64,000 nucleotides of DNA from Ectopseudomonas chengduensis (GTDB lineage: Bacteria; Pseudomonadota; Gammaproteobacteria; Pseudomonadales; Pseudomonadaceae), in assembly GCF_015712065.1 (NCBI RefSeq), contig NZ_JACFYZ010000001.1, positions 682,001 through 746,000 of the forward strand, written 5' to 3'. The translations under genes and the position numbers were made by a program. The notes beneath the pieces were generated by a model. It was not told the DNA's origin. It did not search any database and saw only the letters and a list, made by a program, of their open reading frames with translations. Shown piece after piece: positions 27,499 to 38,055 of this stretch (its first letter is position 1; every line of letters begins with the position of its first letter).

Positions 27499-28551
27499 AT
27501 GATCGAAGCCGATCGCCTGATTACCGCCAGCCCACGTGAGCGCGACGAGCAGCAGGACCGGGCCATTCGCCCGTTGCGGCTGGCCGACTACATCGGTCAG
27601 CCCGTCGTGCGCGAACAGATGGCGCTGTTCATCCAGGCTGCGCGGGGCAGGGTCGAAGCACTCGACCATACGCTGATCTTCGGCCCACCGGGCCTGGGCA
27701 AGACCACCTTGGCCCATATCATCGCCGAGGAAATGGGCAGCTCGATCAAGAGCACGTCCGGCCCGGTGCTTGAGCGACCGGGTGATCTCGCTGCGCTGCT
27801 GACCAACCTGGAAAGCGGCGATGTCCTGTTCATCGACGAAATTCACCGTCTTTCGCCGGTAGTCGAGGAAGTCCTGTATCCGGCCATGGAAGACTTCCAG
27901 CTCGACATCATGATCGGCGAGGGCCCGGCGGCCCGCTCGATCAAGCTGGATCTGCCACCCTTCACCCTGGTTGGCGCCACCACCCGCGCCGGCATGCTGA
28001 CCAATCCGCTGCGCGACCGCTTCGGTATCGTCCAGCGCCTGGAGTTCTACGGTATCGACGACCTGGCCACCATCGTCTCGCGCTCAGCCGGGATTCTCGG
28101 CCTGCCCATCGAGGCCAAGGGTGCCTACGAGATTGCCCGTCGTGCGCGTGGTACGCCGCGTATTGCCAACCGCCTGTTGCGTCGTGTGCGCGACTTCGCC
28201 GAAGTACGCGGCAATGGCCATATCACGCAGCTGACCGCCGATCAGGCGTTGAATCTGCTGGATGTCGACGAGCGCGGTTTCGATCATTCCGACCGCCGCC
28301 TGCTGCTGGCCATGATCGAGAAGTTCGATGGCGGTCCGGTGGGGCTCGACAGCCTGGCGGCAGCGATAGGGGAAGAGCGCCATACCATCGAGGATGTGCT
28401 CGAGCCGTATCTAATTCAGCAGGGTTACATGATGCGCACCCCGCGCGGGCGTGTGGTCACTCGCCATGCCTACCTGCACTTCGGGCTGAACATTCCCAAG
28501 CGCGCTGGCGAGCAGGTCGCTGGCGATCTTTTCGCGGCAGGTGACGAATGA
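27499..28551 (+). CDS. ruvB: Holliday junction branch-migration ATPase RuvB
   Basis: The 350-residue AAA+ motor drives branch migration with RuvA. It has Walker [13 protein letters not shown], Walker [10 protein letters not shown], sensor 1 ([19 protein letters not shown]), and the winged-helix C-terminal domain ([15 protein letters not shown]). I used the ATG at 27499; an in-frame TTG just before it is less likely. It lies 13 bp after ruvA. Confidence 0.97.
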   Translation: MIEADRLITASPRERDEQQDRAIRPLRLADYIGQPVVREQMALFIQAARGRVEALDHTLIFGPPGLGKTTLAHIIAEEMGSSIKSTSGPVLERPGDLAALLTNLESGDVLFIDEIHRLSPVVEEVLYPAMEDFQLDIMIGEGPAARSIKLDLPPFTLVGATTRAGMLTNPLRDRFGIVQRLEFYGIDDLATIVSRSAGILGLPIEAKGAYEIARRARGTPRIANRLLRRVRDFAEVRGNGHITQLTADQALNLLDVDERGFDHSDRRLLLAMIEKFDGGPVGLDSLAAAIGEERHTIEDVLEPYLIQQGYMMRTPRGRVVTRHAYLHFGLNIPKRAGEQVAGDLFAAGDE

Positions 28552-28604
28552 CGAAAAAATTGTTACCAGCCCGGATTGGCAAGCAGCAGGCCGGAGACTA
28601 GAGT

Positions 28605-29057
28605 ATGCGCGCGCAAAACGGAGTCCAGCCGTTCAGCCACCACTGCCGGGTCTACTACGAAGATACCGATGCGGGCGGCATCGTCTACTACGTCAACTAC
28701 CTCAAATTCATGGAGCGGGCTCGCACCGAGCGCCTGCGTGAGCTGGGTTATGCCCAGTCGACGCTTGCCGGTGAGGGCCTGTTGTTCGTCGTGCATTCTG
28801 CCGAGGCGCGTTATCACGCGCCGGCGCGACTGGATGACGAACTGGTGATCAGCGCCGATGTGATCGAATTGAACCGTGCCAGCCTGCGCTTTCGTCAACA
28901 GGTCAGGCGGGCTACGGATGATGCGCTGCTCTGCGAAGGGCAGTTTCTGGTGGCCTGTGTGCGCGCCGACAACTTGAAACCCCGGGCTATCCCCGAAACC
29001 CTGCGACACGCGTTCGCCGGGGCGCAGGCGCCGGGTCTAATTGCAGCAGGAGAGTAA
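28605..29057 (+). CDS. ybgC: Tol-Pal associated acyl-CoA thioesterase YbgC
   Basis: This 150-residue hotdog-fold thioesterase acts on acyl-CoA or acyl-ACP and sits at the head of tol-pal. The catalytic segment [25 protein letters not shown] with its conserved Asp is present. The start at 28605 is 53 bp after ruvB, and the stop is 2 bp before tolQ. Confidence 0.95.
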   Translation: MRAQNGVQPFSHHCRVYYEDTDAGGIVYYVNYLKFMERARTERLRELGYAQSTLAGEGLLFVVHSAEARYHAPARLDDELVISADVIELNRASLRFRQQVRRATDDALLCEGQFLVACVRADNLKPRAIPETLRHAFAGAQAPGLIAAGE

Positions 29058-29059
29058 GC

Positions 29060-29755
29060 GTGGAAGCTAACGCCGTTGACCATATGTCGATGTGGAGTCT
29101 GATCAGTAGCGCCAGTCTGTTGGTTCAGTTGGTGATGCTGACCCTGGTGGCCGCCTCGGTCATTTCCTGGGTGATGATCTTCCAGCGCAGCAATGCCATC
29201 CGCGCCGCCAAGCGTGCGCTGGACAACTTCGAAGATCGCTTCTGGTCCGGCATCGACCTGTCCAAACTGTATCGCCAGGCCGGCAGCAACCCCGATCCGG
29301 ATTCCGGTCTGGAGCAGATCTTCCGTGCCGGCTTCAAGGAATTCTCCCGTCTGCGTCAGCAGCAGGGCGTCGACCCGGATGCGGTGATGGACGGCGTGGC
29401 GCGTGCCATGCGCGTGGCCATTTCCCGCGAGGAAGAGAAGCTGGAAACCGCGCTGCCGTTTCTCGCCACCGTCGGCTCCACCAGCCCGTACATCGGCCTG
29501 TTCGGTACCGTATGGGGCATCATGAACTCCTTCCGCGGCTTGGCCCAGGTGCAGCAAGCCACGCTGGCTACCGTGGCACCGGGTATTGCCGAAGCGCTGA
29601 TCGCTACCGCCATCGGCCTGTTCGCTGCGATTCCGGCGGTCATCGCCTACAACCGTTTCTCTGCCCGCAGCGAGATGCTGATCGGTCGTTACTACACCTT
29701 CGCCGACGAGTTCCAGGCCATCCTGCACCGCAAAGTGCACACCTCGGAAGACTAA
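29060..29755 (+). CDS. tolQ: Tol-Pal system protein TolQ
   Basis: This 231-residue inner-membrane protein of the ExbB/MotA family uses the proton gradient with TolR to energise TolA. Three helices are evident (about residues 14-36, 130-155 and 168-190). The conserved block is ALPFLATVGSTSPYIGLFGTVWGIMNSF, and the third helix (GIAEALIATAIGLFAAIPAVIAYN) holds the usual Thr. Start GTG at 29060 with GGAGAG upstream. Confidence 0.96.
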   Translation: MEANAVDHMSMWSLISSASLLVQLVMLTLVAASVISWVMIFQRSNAIRAAKRALDNFEDRFWSGIDLSKLYRQAGSNPDPDSGLEQIFRAGFKEFSRLRQQQGVDPDAVMDGVARAMRVAISREEEKLETALPFLATVGSTSPYIGLFGTVWGIMNSFRGLAQVQQATLATVAPGIAEALIATAIGLFAAIPAVIAYNRFSARSEMLIGRYYTFADEFQAILHRKVHTSED

Positions 29756-29782
29756 GGCGAGCGAAGAGGACAGGTTTTAACC

Positions 29783-30235
29783 ATGGCGAGAATTCGCAAC
29801 AGACGCAAACCGGTCGCCGAGATGAACGTGGTGCCCTACATCGACGTGATGTTGGTACTGCTGGTCATCTTCATGGTCACCGCGCCGATGCTCAATCAGG
29901 GCGTCAAGGTCGATCTGCCCAAGGTCAGCAGTGAAGCTCTGCCGCAGGACAACGACGCGCAGGTGCTGACCATCTCCATCAAGGCCGACAAGACCTACTA
30001 CTGGAACATGGGCAGCGAGGTCGACGTCGACACCGAGCAGGAGCGCGCCTCGACTCTCGAGCAGATGACTCAGGCCGTGTCGGCGATCATTGCCGAGAAC
30101 CGTCGTCAGGGTAAGCAGGTGCAGGTGTTCGTGCGCGGTGATCGCACGGTCGATTACGGCACCGTGATGTCGGCCATGGGCGGTCTGCAGCAGGCCGACG
30201 TGGGCAACGTCGGACTGATTACCGAGGCTCCCTGA
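29783..30235 (+). CDS. tolR: Tol-Pal system protein TolR
   Basis: The 150-residue ExbD-family protein has one membrane helix (residues about 18-38, YIDVMLVLLVIFMVTAPMLN) that carries the essential Asp, and a periplasmic domain. It pairs with TolQ to form the proton channel. It overlaps tolA by one base (TGATG), showing tight coupling. Confidence 0.96.
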   Translation: MARIRNRRKPVAEMNVVPYIDVMLVLLVIFMVTAPMLNQGVKVDLPKVSSEALPQDNDAQVLTISIKADKTYYWNMGSEVDVDTEQERASTLEQMTQAVSAIIAENRRQGKQVQVFVRGDRTVDYGTVMSAMGGLQQADVGNVGLITEAP

Positions 30236-31179
30236 TGCAGCAAACCGAGCGTTCGCAATCGGAAAGCTACTTCTGGCCCGTGGTTTGGGCGGTGGGTCTG
30301 CATGTCCTGATGTTCGCCATGCTGTTCGTCAGCTTCGCCTTCACCCCGGAGCTGCCACCGGCGCGCCCAGTGGTGCAGGCTACGCTGTATCAGTTGCAGT
30401 CACAGAGCCAGGCCACTACGCAGACCACGCAAAAGGTTGCCGGCGAGGCGCAGAAGACCTCGGCGCCACAGTTCGAGACCGAAAGGCTGGAACAGAAGAA
30501 GGCCGAGGAGCAGAAGCAGGCCCAGGCCGAAGCGCAGAAGGTAGCCGCAGCCAAGAAAGCCGAGGAACAAAAGCAGGCCGAAGAAGCTCGAAAGGCCGAG
30601 GCGGCGAAGAAAGCCGAGGCCGATAAGGCCGCCGAGCAGAAACGTCAGGCGGATATCGCCAAGAAGCGCGCCGAGGAAGAGGCGAAAAAGAAAGCTGCTG
30701 AAGAGGCCAAGAAGAAGGCCGCTGCAGAAGAGGCCAAGAAAAAAGCGGCAGCCGCCGAAGCTGCGAAGAAGAAAGCCGCCGAGGATGCACGGCGCAAGGC
30801 CGCCGAGGATCAGAAGGCGGCAGCGCTGGCCGAACTGCTGTCGGACAATGTGCAGAACCAGCAGGCGCTGGCCGAGACCCATGGTGACCAGGTTGCCGGC
30901 AACCTCGATGATCTGATCATCAAGCTGATTACCGAGAACTGGCAGCGGCCGATGTCGGCGCGTCGAGGCATGAGCGTCGAGTTGCTGATCCAGATGCTGC
31001 CCGATGGCACCGTGACCAACGCCAGCGTATCGCGCTCCAGTGGCGATGCACCGTTCGACAACTCGGCCGTTGCAGCTGTACGTAACGTCGGGCGTATTCC
31101 CGAGATGCAACAATTGGATCGCGCTACCTTCGACCGTATGTACAGGCAGCGACGCGTTATTTTCAAACCGGAGGATTGA
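30235..31179 (+). CDS. tolA: Tol-Pal system protein TolA
   Basis: The 314-residue protein spans the periplasm. It has an N-terminal membrane helix (residues about 16-36), a long Ala/Lys/Glu-rich helix (about residues 65-200, repeats of the [11 protein letters not shown] type), and a globular C-terminal domain (about 215-314) that contacts TolB and the outer membrane, here with [24 protein letters not shown]. It links inner-membrane energy to Pal during constriction. Confidence 0.96.
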   Translation: MQQTERSQSESYFWPVVWAVGLHVLMFAMLFVSFAFTPELPPARPVVQATLYQLQSQSQATTQTTQKVAGEAQKTSAPQFETERLEQKKAEEQKQAQAEAQKVAAAKKAEEQKQAEEARKAEAAKKAEADKAAEQKRQADIAKKRAEEEAKKKAAEEAKKKAAAEEAKKKAAAAEAAKKKAAEDARRKAAEDQKAAALAELLSDNVQNQQALAETHGDQVAGNLDDLIIKLITENWQRPMSARRGMSVELLIQMLPDGTVTNASVSRSSGDAPFDNSAVAAVRNVGRIPEMQQLDRATFDRMYRQRRVIFKPED

Positions 31180-31184
31180 GCTCT

Positions 31185-32483
31185 GTGAACAACCTGATTC
31201 GTATCGCCCTGTTGGGGCTGGTCATGCTGGTCGGTAGCGTCCAGGCGGCCGACCCGCTGGTGATCTCCCAGGGCGCTGACCGCGCCACACCCATTGCTGT
31301 CGTGCCGTTCGGCTGGCAGGGTGGTTCGGTACTGCCTGAAGACATGTCGCAGATCATCGGCAACGACCTGCGCAACTCCGGCTACTTCGAACCGATCCCG
31401 CGGCAGAACATGATCAGCCTGCCGACCCAGGCCAGCGAAGTCATCTACCGCGACTGGAAAGCGCTCGGCGCGCAGTACGTGCTGGTCGGCAATATCGTGC
31501 CCAATGGTGGCCGCTTGCAGATTCAGTATGCGCTGTTCAACGTCAGTACCGAGCAGCAGGTCATGACCGGCAATGTCGGTGGTGGCACCGATCAGTTGCG
31601 CGATATGGCTCACCATATCGCCGACCAGTCGTTCGAGAAGCTCACCGGCGTCAAGGGGGCATTCTCCACGCGCCTGCTGTACGTCACTGCCGAGCGCATG
31701 GGCACCAACAACACCCGTTACACCCTGCAGCGCTCCGACTACGACGGTGCCCGTGCGGTGACCCTGCTGCAATCACGCGAGCCGATCCTCTCGCCGTCTT
31801 TCGCGCCGGATGGCCGCCGTATCGCTTACGTGTCGTTCGAGCAGCGTCGCCCGCGCATTTTCGTACAGCACATCGACACCGGGCGTCGTGAGCAGATCAC
31901 CAACTTCGAAGGCCTCAATGGCGCGCCGGCCTGGTCGCCGGATGGCAATCGCCTGGCCTTCGTGCTGTCGCGCGATGGCAACCCGGAAATCTACGTGATG
32001 GATATGGGCAGCCGGCAGATGCGGCGCATTACCAACCATTACGCCATCGATACCGAACCCTTCTGGGGTAAGGATGGTCAGACCCTTTACTTCACCTCGG
32101 ATCGTGCGGGTCGTCCGCAGATCTATAAGACCAACATCAATAGCGGGGCTGTGGAGCGAGTGACCTTTGTCGGTAACTACAACGCCAACCCGAAATTGTC
32201 GGCTGATGAGAAGACCCTGGTGATGATTCATCGTCAGGATGGCTTCACCGTGTTCAAGGTGGCTGCACAGGATCTGGAAACCAACCGTTTGCGCATACTT
32301 TCAGACACAAGTTTGGATGAGTCGCCCACTGTTGCGCCCAATGGCACCATGCTAATCTACGCCACCCGCCAGCAGGGCCGGGGAGTCTTGATGTTGGCGT
32401 CCACCAATGGACGCGTGAGGCTCCCTCTTCCTACCGCTCAAGGCGAAGTTCGAGAGCCTTCTTGGTCCCCTTACCTGAACTGA
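31185..32483 (+). CDS. tolB: Tol-Pal system protein TolB
   Basis: This 432-residue periplasmic protein has a signal peptide ([19 protein letters not shown]), an N-terminal alpha/beta domain and a six-bladed propeller (repeats such as [16 protein letters not shown] and [16 protein letters not shown]). It shuttles between Pal and TolA. I chose the GTG at 31185, 9 bases after GGAGGA; the upstream in-frame TTG at 31176 overlaps the Shine-Dalgarno and is excluded. Confidence 0.95.
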   Translation: MNNLIRIALLGLVMLVGSVQAADPLVISQGADRATPIAVVPFGWQGGSVLPEDMSQIIGNDLRNSGYFEPIPRQNMISLPTQASEVIYRDWKALGAQYVLVGNIVPNGGRLQIQYALFNVSTEQQVMTGNVGGGTDQLRDMAHHIADQSFEKLTGVKGAFSTRLLYVTAERMGTNNTRYTLQRSDYDGARAVTLLQSREPILSPSFAPDGRRIAYVSFEQRRPRIFVQHIDTGRREQITNFEGLNGAPAWSPDGNRLAFVLSRDGNPEIYVMDMGSRQMRRITNHYAIDTEPFWGKDGQTLYFTSDRAGRPQIYKTNINSGAVERVTFVGNYNANPKLSADEKTLVMIHRQDGFTVFKVAAQDLETNRLRILSDTSLDESPTVAPNGTMLIYATRQQGRGVLMLASTNGRVRLPLPTAQGEVREPSWSPYLN

Positions 32484-32537
32484 TGCGGTGCTACACCTTT
32501 TTGCTTAACACAACTGGGGTTCATTAGGAGTTACATG

Positions 32538-33035
32538 ATGGAAATGCTGAAATTCGGTAAGTTCGCTGCACTGTCCCTGGCTCTCGCCGTTGCTGTAGGT
32601 TGCTCCTCCAAAGGCGGCGACGCTGCTGGTGAAGGCGCAGTTGACCCGAACGCTGGCTACGGTGCCAACACTGGCGCTGTTGATGGCAGCCTGAGCGAAG
32701 AAGCTGCTCTGCGCGCTATCACCACCTTCTACTTCGAGTACGACAGCTCCGACCTGAAGGCCGAAGCCATGCGCGCTCTGGACGTACACGCCAAGGACCT
32801 GAAAGGCAACGGCGCTCGCGTCGTTCTGGAAGGCCACGCTGACGAGCGCGGTACCCGTGAGTACAACATGGCTCTGGGCGAGCGTCGTGCCAAGGCCGTT
32901 CAACGCTACCTGGTTCTGCAGGGCGTTTCCCCGGCTCAGCTGGAACTGGTTTCCTACGGCGAAGAGCGTCCGGTTGCCACTGGCAACGACGAGCAGTCCT
33001 GGGCTCAGAACCGTCGCGTAGAGCTGCGTAAGTAA
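32538..33035 (+). CDS. pal: Peptidoglycan-associated lipoprotein Pal (OprL)
   Basis: The 165-residue outer-membrane lipoprotein has a signal peptide ending at [10 protein letters not shown] (lipidated Cys), and a C-terminal OmpA-like domain that binds diaminopimelate in peptidoglycan ([24 protein letters not shown]). Start at 32538 gives a better distance to AGGAG than the ATG at 32535. The 54-bp gap after tolB is long enough for its own promoter. Confidence 0.96.
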   Translation: MEMLKFGKFAALSLALAVAVGCSSKGGDAAGEGAVDPNAGYGANTGAVDGSLSEEAALRAITTFYFEYDSSDLKAEAMRALDVHAKDLKGNGARVVLEGHADERGTREYNMALGERRAKAVQRYLVLQGVSPAQLELVSYGEERPVATGNDEQSWAQNRRVELRK

Positions 33036-33041
33036 GCTGCC

Positions 33042-33854
33042 ATGCGAGATTGCCGCCGTATCCTGACCCTTCTGGCACTCGCCTTGCCGCTTGCGGCGAT
33101 GGCGGAGGTTCCCGTACTGGAAAGCAGCTCCATGCAACAGGGCAGCAGCTATCCACCGGCGGGTTATGGTACGGCCGGCACCTACGCCGGAGCGGGTGCG
33201 CAAGCACCCGCTTCTGCGCAGGGTATGCTGTTCAATCAGCTCGAGCAGATGCAGCAGGAAATTGCGCAACTGCGTGGCATGGTCGAAGAGCAGCAGAATG
33301 AAATCCAGCGCCTCAAGCAGGAAGGCCTGGAGCGTTACCAGGATCTGGATCAACGCATTTCCTCTGGCGCCGCTGCCGGTGGAGCTCCCGCACAGAATTC
33401 AGCTGATGGCGCGGTAAACGCCAATGGCACCCCGACGCCACCTGCCGCACAGCAGCAGGCCAGCGCCGAGCCGGGTGATCCGGCCAAGGAAAAACTCTAT
33501 TACGACGCTGCCTTCGACCTGATCAAGGCCAAGGACTTCGATAAGGCGTCGCAGGCGTTCAGCGCCTTTCTCAATCGTTATCCCAACAGCCAGTACGCGG
33601 GTAATGCGCAGTATTGGCTGGGCGAAGTGAATCTGGCCAAGGGTGATCTGCAAGCCGCCGGTCAAGCCTTTGCCAAGGTCAGCCAGGCCTATCCGAGCCA
33701 CCCCAAGGTGCCGGATTCGCTGTTCAAGCTGGCCGATGTCGAACGTCGCCTGGGTCATAACGACAAGGCCCGTGGCATCCTTCAGCAAGTCATCGCGCAG
33801 TATCCGGGGAGCTCGGCCGCACAGCTGGCCCAGCGTGATCTGCAGCGGCTGTAA
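33042..33854 (+). CDS. cpoB: Cell division coordinator CpoB (YbgF)
   Basis: This 270-residue periplasmic protein has a signal peptide (residues 1-21), a coiled coil (about 65-105, LEQMQQEIAQLRGMVEEQQNEIQRL) and C-terminal TPR repeats (about 150-270: AAFDLIKAKDFDKASQAFSAFL and following). It coordinates PBP1b with Tol during division. It lies 6 bp after pal and is followed by a terminator. Confidence 0.95.
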   Translation: MRDCRRILTLLALALPLAAMAEVPVLESSSMQQGSSYPPAGYGTAGTYAGAGAQAPASAQGMLFNQLEQMQQEIAQLRGMVEEQQNEIQRLKQEGLERYQDLDQRISSGAAAGGAPAQNSADGAVNANGTPTPPAAQQQASAEPGDPAKEKLYYDAAFDLIKAKDFDKASQAFSAFLNRYPNSQYAGNAQYWLGEVNLAKGDLQAAGQAFAKVSQAYPSHPKVPDSLFKLADVERRLGHNDKARGILQQVIAQYPGSSAAQLAQRDLQRL

Positions 33855-33868
33855 GCCAGCAATTGACG

Positions 33869-33896
33869 AAAAACCCGCGCTCGTCGCGGGTTTTTC
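33869..33896 (+). terminator. Terminator of the tol-pal operon
   Basis: AAACCCGCG/CGCGGGTTT arms with a CTCGT loop and T-run, 15 bp after cpoB. Confidence 0.9.
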
Positions 33897-34068
33897 TTAT
33901 CTGGCCTCGCGTGATCCATTAGAATGCGCGCTCGCATGCGAGGCGGGGTTTCAGCTCGGCTGATGTCCTTGTCGCCATGCCTTGTCGAATGTCGGCCACT
34001 GCCGGCGTTCCTGTCTTTTCACGCAACGGAAGCGGATGGCCTGTTTCGTCATCACGCTCGTGGCTACC

Positions 34069-34716
34069 ATGCAAGAAACTCTGCGTATCACCGAGATTTT
34101 CTACTCGTTGCAGGGGGAGACGCGTACCGCCGGCTTGCCAACGGTATTCGTGCGCCTTACCGGCTGCCCCCTGCGCTGTCAGTACTGTGACACCGCCTAT
34201 GCCTTCAGTGGCGGCGAGATCGTCACCCTGGACAGTATCCTCGACCAGGTGGCCGCCTATCGGCCGCGTTACGTCTGCGTCACCGGCGGCGAGCCGCTGG
34301 CTCAACCCAACTGCATCCCTCTGCTTGCGCGCCTGTGTGATGCCGGTTACGAGGTGTCGCTGGAAACCAGTGGCGCGCTCGACGTCTCAGCGGTTGATGC
34401 ACGGGTCAGCAAGGTGCTCGATCTGAAGACGCCTGGATCTGCCGAAGTGCAGCGTAATCGCTACGAGAACGTCCAGTGGCTGACACGCAACGATCAGGTC
34501 AAGTTCGTCATCTGCTCGCGTGAAGACTACGACTGGGCAGTATCCAAATTGATCGAATATGACCTGGCTGCTCGTGCCGGTGAGGTGCTGTTCTCGCCCA
34601 GCCACAAACAGGTCGATGCACGTGCCCTGGCCGACTGGATCGTGGCCGACAACCTGCCCGTACGCCTGCAATTGCAGCTGCACAAGATTCTCTGGAACGA
34701 CGAGCCGGGACACTGA
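34069..34716 (+). CDS. queE: 7-carboxy-7-deazaguanine synthase QueE
   Basis: This 215-residue radical-SAM enzyme converts CPH4 to CDG in queuosine synthesis. The iron-sulfur cluster triad is CxxxCxxC (CPLRCQYCD) and it has the GGEP motif ([10 protein letters not shown]). Start ATG at 34069 ([17 protein letters not shown]), where the family begins; upstream in-frame Met codons would add non-conserved sequence. It is 2 bp ahead of queC. Confidence 0.95.
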   Translation: MQETLRITEIFYSLQGETRTAGLPTVFVRLTGCPLRCQYCDTAYAFSGGEIVTLDSILDQVAAYRPRYVCVTGGEPLAQPNCIPLLARLCDAGYEVSLETSGALDVSAVDARVSKVLDLKTPGSAEVQRNRYENVQWLTRNDQVKFVICSREDYDWAVSKLIEYDLAARAGEVLFSPSHKQVDARALADWIVADNLPVRLQLQLHKILWNDEPGH

Positions 34717-34718
34717 AC

Positions 34719-35393
34719 ATGAACGACAAGAAAGCGGTCATCCTCCTTTCCGGTGGCCTGGACTCGGCCACTGTGGTGGCCATGGCCAAGGCAGAGGGCT
34801 ACGCCTGCTACAGCATGAGTTTCGATTATGGCCAGCGCCATCGCGCCGAGCTGCAGGCGGCCGAGCGCGTCGCCCGGCAACTGGGCGTGGTCGAGCACAA
34901 GGTGATCAGCCTGAACCTCAACGGCATCGGCGGTTCGGCGTTGACCGACAGCAGCATCGCCGTGCCCGAATCGCCCACCGAAGGTATTCCCGCGACCTAC
35001 GTGCCGGCGCGTAATACGGTGTTTCTGGCGCTGGCGTTGGGCTGGGCCGAGGTGCTGGGGGCACGCGATATCTTCATTGGCGTCAACGCGGTGGATTACT
35101 CGGGCTACCCGGATTGCCGCCCGGAATTCGTCGAGGCTTTTGAGTGCATGGCCAATCTGGCGACCAAGGCCGGTGTGGAGGGGCAGGGCTTTGCCATCCG
35201 TGCGCCGCTGCAGCAGATGAGCAAGGGCGAGATCATCCAGGCCGGTATGCGACTAGGCGTGGACTATGCGCTGACCGTCTCCTGCTACCAAGCCGACGAT
35301 GATGGCCGCGCCTGTGGCAAGTGCGACAGCTGCCGCCTGCGTGCAGCCGGTTTCGCCGCTGCCGGTGTGCCTGATGCGACGCGCTACTGCTGA
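34719..35393 (+). CDS. queC: 7-cyano-7-deazaguanine synthase QueC
   Basis: The 224-residue ATP-dependent enzyme makes preQ0 from CDG and ammonia. It shows the PP-loop SGGLDSATV near the N-terminus and a zinc site of four Cys near the C-terminus ([18 protein letters not shown]). It is the next step after QueE, and the two genes are coupled. Confidence 0.96.
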   Translation: MNDKKAVILLSGGLDSATVVAMAKAEGYACYSMSFDYGQRHRAELQAAERVARQLGVVEHKVISLNLNGIGGSALTDSSIAVPESPTEGIPATYVPARNTVFLALALGWAEVLGARDIFIGVNAVDYSGYPDCRPEFVEAFECMANLATKAGVEGQGFAIRAPLQQMSKGEIIQAGMRLGVDYALTVSCYQADDDGRACGKCDSCRLRAAGFAAAGVPDATRYC

Positions 35394-35411
35394 AAAAGTT
35401 TTCGCGAAGTG

Positions 35412-35439
35412 TTGATTTCCTGAATTAAATCAGTATCAT
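35412..35439 (+). promoter_or_regulatory. Promoter of tRNA-Lys
   Basis: TTGATT at 35412 and TATCAT at 35434 with a 16-bp spacer, 12 bp before the mature tRNA start. Confidence 0.7.
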
Positions 35440-35451
35440 GCGCCTCGCGTT

Positions 35452-35527
35452 GGGTCGTTAGCTCAGTTGGTAGAGCAGTTGGCTTTTAACCAATTGGTCG
35501 TAGGTTCGAATCCTACACGACCCACCA
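35452..35527 (+). tRNA. tRNA-Lys (anticodon TTT)
   Basis: A 76-nt cloverleaf with 7-bp acceptor stem GGGTCGT/ACGACCC, D-arm GCTC...GAGC, anticodon stem GTTGG/CCAAT with loop CTTTTAA, T-arm GTAGG TTCGAAT CCTAC and an encoded CCA end. The anticodon TTT reads Lys codons. Confidence 0.97.
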
Positions 35528-35533
35528 GATCGC

Positions 35534-35563
35534 AAAAGCCAGTCGTGAGACTGGCTTTTTTTT
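35534..35563 (+). terminator. Terminator after tRNA-Lys
   Basis: AAAGCCAG/CTGGCTTT arms flank a TCGTGAGA loop, followed by eight T. Confidence 0.9.
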
Positions 35564-35665
35564 GCTCTCGGAAAAGCCCTCTGGCCCGATGCTGCCCTGC
35601 CTGTGGCGATGGGCAGCCAGGGGGTATACTCGCAGCTCGCTCAAGAGCGCCGCAGGTTCGATGAT

Positions 35666-36724
35666 ATGACGCAGATTTCCGAACGCCTTCTGGTTCAAGC
35701 CCACCTCGATGCTAAGCAGCCCAAGCCGCTGACCGCCGAGGAGGAGGCCTTCTATCGCCGCGAAATCGCCGCTGAGCTGAAGAAGCAGAACGCGGTGCTG
35801 GTGGCGCACTACTACTGCGATCCGGTGATCCAGGCGCTGGCCGAGGAAACCGGCGGTTGCGTTTCCGACTCCCTGGAAATGGCCCGCTTCGGCAATCAAC
35901 ACCCGGCGCAGACCGTGGTGGTGGCCGGGGTCAAGTTCATGGGCGAGACGGCGAAGATCCTCAATCCGGAAAAGCGCGTGCTGATGCCGACGCTGGAGGC
36001 GACCTGTTCGCTGGATCTGGGCTGCCCGGTGGATGAGTTCTCGGCTTTCTGCGATCAGCATCCCGAGCGCACCGTGGTGGTGTATGCCAACACCTCGGCG
36101 GCGGTGAAGGCGCGTGCCGACTGGGTGGTGACCTCCAGCTGCGCGCTGGAGATCGTCGAGAGCCTGATGGACAACGGCGAGACCATCATCTGGGCGCCGG
36201 ACAAGCATCTGGGCAACTACATCCAGCGCGAGACTGGCGCCGACATGCTGCTGTGGGACGGCGCCTGCATCGTGCACGAGGAGTTCAAGTCCAAGCAGCT
36301 GCTGGACATGAAGGCGCTTTACCCAGACGCTGCCATTCTGGTGCACCCGGAATCGCCGCAGAACGTGGTCGAGCTGGCTGACGCCGTGGGCTCCACCAGC
36401 CAGCTGATCAAGGCGGCGCAGACCCTGCCGAATTCCACCTTCATCGTCGCCACCGACCGCGGCATCTTCTACAAGATGCAGCAGCTGTGCCCGGACAAGA
36501 CCTTCATCGAGGCGCCCACAGCCGGCAACGGCGCGGCATGCCGCAGCTGCGCGCACTGCCCGTGGATGGCGATGAACACCCTGGAGCGCGTGCTGACCGG
36601 CTTGCGTCAGGGCTCCGGCGAGATTCATGTCGACCCGGCGCTGATTCCCAAGGCGATCAAGCCGCTCAAGCGCATGCTCGATTTCACCCAGGCGGCGCGG
36701 ATGAAGGTCGCCGGTAACGCCTGA
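35666..36724 (+). CDS. nadA: Quinolinate synthase NadA
   Basis: The 352-residue [4Fe-4S] enzyme condenses iminoaspartate and DHAP to quinolinate, in NAD synthesis. Cys ligand regions are visible: the GGCVSDS and [10 protein letters not shown] segments and the C-terminal [16 protein letters not shown]. It has the three repeated domains typical of NadA. I used the ATG at 35666 ([11 protein letters not shown]), as the upstream frame runs through non-coding sequence after the tRNA. Confidence 0.96.
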   Translation: MTQISERLLVQAHLDAKQPKPLTAEEEAFYRREIAAELKKQNAVLVAHYYCDPVIQALAEETGGCVSDSLEMARFGNQHPAQTVVVAGVKFMGETAKILNPEKRVLMPTLEATCSLDLGCPVDEFSAFCDQHPERTVVVYANTSAAVKARADWVVTSSCALEIVESLMDNGETIIWAPDKHLGNYIQRETGADMLLWDGACIVHEEFKSKQLLDMKALYPDAAILVHPESPQNVVELADAVGSTSQLIKAAQTLPNSTFIVATDRGIFYKMQQLCPDKTFIEAPTAGNGAACRSCAHCPWMAMNTLERVLTGLRQGSGEIHVDPALIPKAIKPLKRMLDFTQAARMKVAGNA

Positions 36725-36739
36725 TAGGCATGCAGTAAA

Positions 36740-36768
36740 AAGAAGCCCAGCCAATGCTGGGCTTCTTG
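36740..36768 (+). terminator. Terminator after nadA
   Basis: AGAAGCCCAGC / GCTGGGCTTCT form a long stem with a CAAT loop, then a short T-rich tail. Confidence 0.85.
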
Positions 36769-36773
36769 CTTTA

Positions 36774-36837
36774 CGTAGCCCGGATGCAATCCGGGAATGG
36801 TGAGAGGCCAATATCCCCGGATTGCATCCGGGCTACG
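36774..36837. repeat. REP-type inverted repeat, GTAGCCCGGATGCAATCCGG family
   Basis: Two perfectly complementary arms (starting at 36775 and ending at 36836) read GTAGCCCGGATGC... and ...GCATCCGGGCTAC around a 20-odd base spacer. A near-identical copy is at 49730. It lies between the convergent nadA and LOG genes. Confidence 0.88.
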
Positions 36838-36850
36838 GCAACTGATCAGC

Positions 36851-37924
36851 TCAGGTTGCCCAATTCTCCGGTTCGTTGACCACATTGAGCAGCGCGCGCA
36901 GGCGGCCATAGTCGCGACCGTTGAAGGCGAAGGCCAGACGGGTCAAGTGGCACAGTTCCGGTTCGTCGCGCTCCTGCTCGCAGTAGGGTTGCTGGGTAAA
37001 GCCACCTTCCTTGCACAGGCTGGCGAAGTCGCTGTCCAGCTTGGCCAGAGCCGCCTCGTTGAGCGGATGATTGAGGCGAATCACGAAGCGATCCTTGAGC
37101 CAGCGGCTGGAGTGGAAGTTGCGGTAGAAGCGGGCGATCTCATCCACCGCCTCTTCGGCGCTATAGACCAGGTGCATCAGATTGAGATCGGTAGGCAGGA
37201 TATAGCCGTTATCGCCAAGCTGACGACGGATGAAGCCCAATGCATCTTCCCAGTAGCTACCGCCCGGTTGGTCGAGCAGTACCACGGGCACCAGTGGGCT
37301 CTTGCCGGTCTGGATCAGGGTCAGCACTTCCAGCGCTTCGTCGAGGGTGCCGAAACCGCCGGGGCACAGCACCAGGCCGTCGGCCTCCTTGACGAAGAAC
37401 AGCTTGCGTAGAAAGAAGAAGTGGAACGACAGCAGGTGATGGCTGCCGCGCATGGTCGCGTTGGCGGTTTGCTCGAAGGGCAGGGTGATATTGAAGCCCA
37501 GGCTGCTTTCCGCACCGGCGCCTTCATGGGCTGCCGCCATGATGCCGCCACCGGCACCCGTGACCACCATCAGATCGCGGTGTGCCAGTAATGCGCCGAG
37601 CTCGCGAGCCTGCCTGTACAGGGGATGATCGGGTGGAGTTCGTGCCGAGCCGAACACCGTGACCTTGCGCCGCCGTTTCAGCTGTTCCAGCACGCCGAAG
37701 GCATGCTCCATCTCACGCAGGGTCTGCATCATGATCTTGGCGTCCCAGCGGTTACGATCCGCCTGGGCCATATGGATCACCGTGGTGAGCATTTCGCGGT
37801 ACAACGCCAGGTTGGGGCTGTTGCTCGGGGTTGCCAGAGCTACCAGTTCCTCCACCTTGCTGCTCAGGTCGACCTCGCTGGTTTGCACGTGGCGCGACAG
37901 ATAGTCGTCCGGTTCAAAGGGCAT
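36851..37924 (-). CDS. LOG family nucleotide 5'-phosphate nucleosidase-like protein
   Basis: The 357-residue Rossmann-fold protein has the LOG signatures: VVTGAGGGIMAAAHEGA (about residue 140) and CPGGFGTLDEALEVLT (about residue 212) that form the nucleotide-binding and catalytic site. Family members cleave nucleotide monophosphates to base and ribose 5-phosphate (PpnN, cytokinin LOG). It has extra N- and C-terminal parts, as in the longer Pseudomonas form. The older label lysine decarboxylase is wrong. Confidence 0.85.
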   Translation of the reverse strand: MPFEPDDYLSRHVQTSEVDLSSKVEELVALATPSNSPNLALYREMLTTVIHMAQADRNRWDAKIMMQTLREMEHAFGVLEQLKRRRKVTVFGSARTPPDHPLYRQARELGALLAHRDLMVVTGAGGGIMAAAHEGAGAESSLGFNITLPFEQTANATMRGSHHLLSFHFFFLRKLFFVKEADGLVLCPGGFGTLDEALEVLTLIQTGKSPLVPVVLLDQPGGSYWEDALGFIRRQLGDNGYILPTDLNLMHLVYSAEEAVDEIARFYRNFHSSRWLKDRFVIRLNHPLNEAALAKLDSDFASLCKEGGFTQQPYCEQERDEPELCHLTRLAFAFNGRDYGRLRALLNVVNEPENWAT

Positions 37925-38055
37925 GGAAACTCTCCTCTTCTTGGCCTGTGAGAGGCGAGTAGCCTCTCGCGGTGGCCGGTTCCTTGATTATGGAGTGTTG
38001 AGCAGCTTGCCACAGGCGCGCTGCCGTTTCGTTGCCACCTATTCGTAAGCGCCGA

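Noticed and set aside
30481..30830. Tandem repeat in tolA considered as a DNA repeat or CRISPR-like array
   Set aside because: It encodes the Ala/Lys/Glu helix of TolA with irregular units and no spacers.
30400..31113. Leu/Gly/Phe-rich frame antisense to tolA
   Set aside because: It is simply the complement of the Ala/Lys/Glu-rich helix, which mimics a membrane protein.
35452..35527. tRNA-Lys as an integration site for a mobile element
   Set aside because: No integrase, no duplicated 3' tRNA end and no foreign-looking cargo are near it.
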